A DNA stretch of 15,756 nucleotides from positions 1 through 15,756 of the forward strand of contig CAZZWS010000086.1 of assembly GCA_964657795.1 (NCBI GenBank), written 5' to 3'. The position numbers and the translations under genes were made by a program. Positions 15,403 through 15,756 of the stretch are shown here, piece by piece. Position 1 is the stretch's first letter, and each line of letters opens with the position of its first letter. Source of the stretch: CAHJXF01 sp964657795 (GTDB taxonomy: Bacteria; Pseudomonadota; Gammaproteobacteria; Burkholderiales; Burkholderiaceae_D). Below the pieces are notes generated by a model. It searched no databases and was not told the origin of the DNA. It was given only the letters and a program-made list of their open reading frames with translations.

Positions 15403-15756
15403 ATGGACGCACCTCTTTTCAAGCAAGGTCCCTCGGCCTTCGCGCGCCTGTTCTTCTTCTCGGTGCTCGCGTTGACGCTGCTGGTCTTCGACACGCGCTT
15501 CGATGCGCTGCGCTACCTGCGCAACGGCCTCGGGACCGCGCTCTATCCGGTGCAGCGCGGCGTCCTCGCGCCGACGCAATGGGCCGGCAGCTTCTTCGGT
15601 TATTTCCAGGCGCTCGACCGGCTCGAAGCCGACAATGCGCGCCTCGCGCACGAGAAGAACATCCTCGCGCAGACCGCGTTGCGCGCGGCCAGCCTGGAGG
15701 CCGAGAACGAGCACCTGCGCAAGCTCGTCGGGCTCCGCGAAGGGCTGCACGCGAAG
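15403..15756 (+). CDS. mreC: Rod-shape-determining protein MreC (N-terminal part, cut by window edge)
   Basis: 118 codons are open from ATG 15403 to the window end. The N-terminus MDAPLFKQGPSAFARLFFFS is characteristic of betaproteobacterial MreC. A single membrane anchor (ARLFFFSVLALTLLVF, about residues 14-29) precedes the periplasmic part. LEADNARLAHEKNILAQTAL and the LEAENEHLRKLVGLR stretch after it (about 74-114) form the dimerising coiled coil just before the beta-barrel domains, which are outside the window. MreC links MreB to the periplasmic elongation machinery. GGCTGAG is a weak possible ribosome binding site. It lies 81 bp after mreB on the same strand, the usual mre cluster order. 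Confidence 0.93.
   Translation, partial: MDAPLFKQGPSAFARLFFFSVLALTLLVFDTRFDALRYLRNGLGTALYPVQRGVLAPTQWAGSFFGYFQALDRLEADNARLAHEKNILAQTALRAASLEAENEHLRKLVGLREGLHAK

Noticed and set aside
14002..15750. 582-codon minus-strand frame opposite mreB/mreC
   Set aside because: Asp/Arg/His-rich shadow of the highly conserved MreB coding sequence.

Overview
The window is high-GC, densely coded DNA that looks like a betaproteobacterial chromosome, most likely Burkholderiales. The reasons are the near-canonical betaproteobacterial MreB, the divergent gatC / mreB-mreC arrangement, the nearby xth, pyrE and DUF4124-protein genes, and the HI1419/HI1420-type addiction module. The assignment to order is inference. 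No rRNA, tRNA, CRISPR array, transposase or integrase was found.

Layout. Positions 1-2724: a MarR-type regulator (cut by the window edge) is divergent from a siderophore-interacting ferric reductase. An imperfect 26-bp palindrome sits over the junction. The reductase meets, tail to tail with overlapping ends, a DUF3429 membrane protein and an MFS transporter that form a two-gene minus-strand operon. Positions 2725-3090 hold no convincing gene. Positions 3091-5640 encode a large secreted S9-family (glutamyl-endopeptidase-like) serine peptidase. It is followed by a poly-T stretch and a perfect REP-like hairpin shared with the convergent exodeoxyribonuclease III gene (5775-6686, minus). pyrE (6858-7571) overlaps a secreted DUF4124 protein by ATGA. 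A 19-bp-period tandem repeat separates that gene from the convergent gatB.

The most unusual part is 8282-13914, all on the minus strand. GatC and GatA (13914 to 12136) should be followed directly by GatB for the tRNA-dependent amidotransferase GatCAB. Here about 2.3 kb lies between gatA and gatB: a Cys-rich lipoprotein overlapping gatA by GTGA, a LysE/RhtB exporter preceded by a duplicated GTTGAC-type box, a toxin-antitoxin module, and a Uma2-family nuclease-like protein. The toxin gene has lost its middle and changed frame. Its remaining N-terminus is now in frame with the intact antitoxin, while its original C-terminus is still readable in another frame and still overlaps the antitoxin start by ATGA. 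The antitoxin in turn overlaps the Uma2 gene by ATGA. The toxin-antitoxin/Uma2 stretch has visibly lower GC than the housekeeping genes around it, which suggests acquired DNA inside a core operon.

The right end carries mreB and the start of mreC (cell-shape genes), divergent from gatC across a 363-bp promoter region with a perfect TATAAT on the gatC side.

The core content is ordinary housekeeping: tRNA amidation, pyrimidine synthesis, DNA repair and cell shape. The parts worth a second look are the interrupted gatCAB operon, the broken and fused toxin with its antitoxin-Uma2 pairing, the candidate operators, and several residue-level oddities in GatA, GatB and PyrE.
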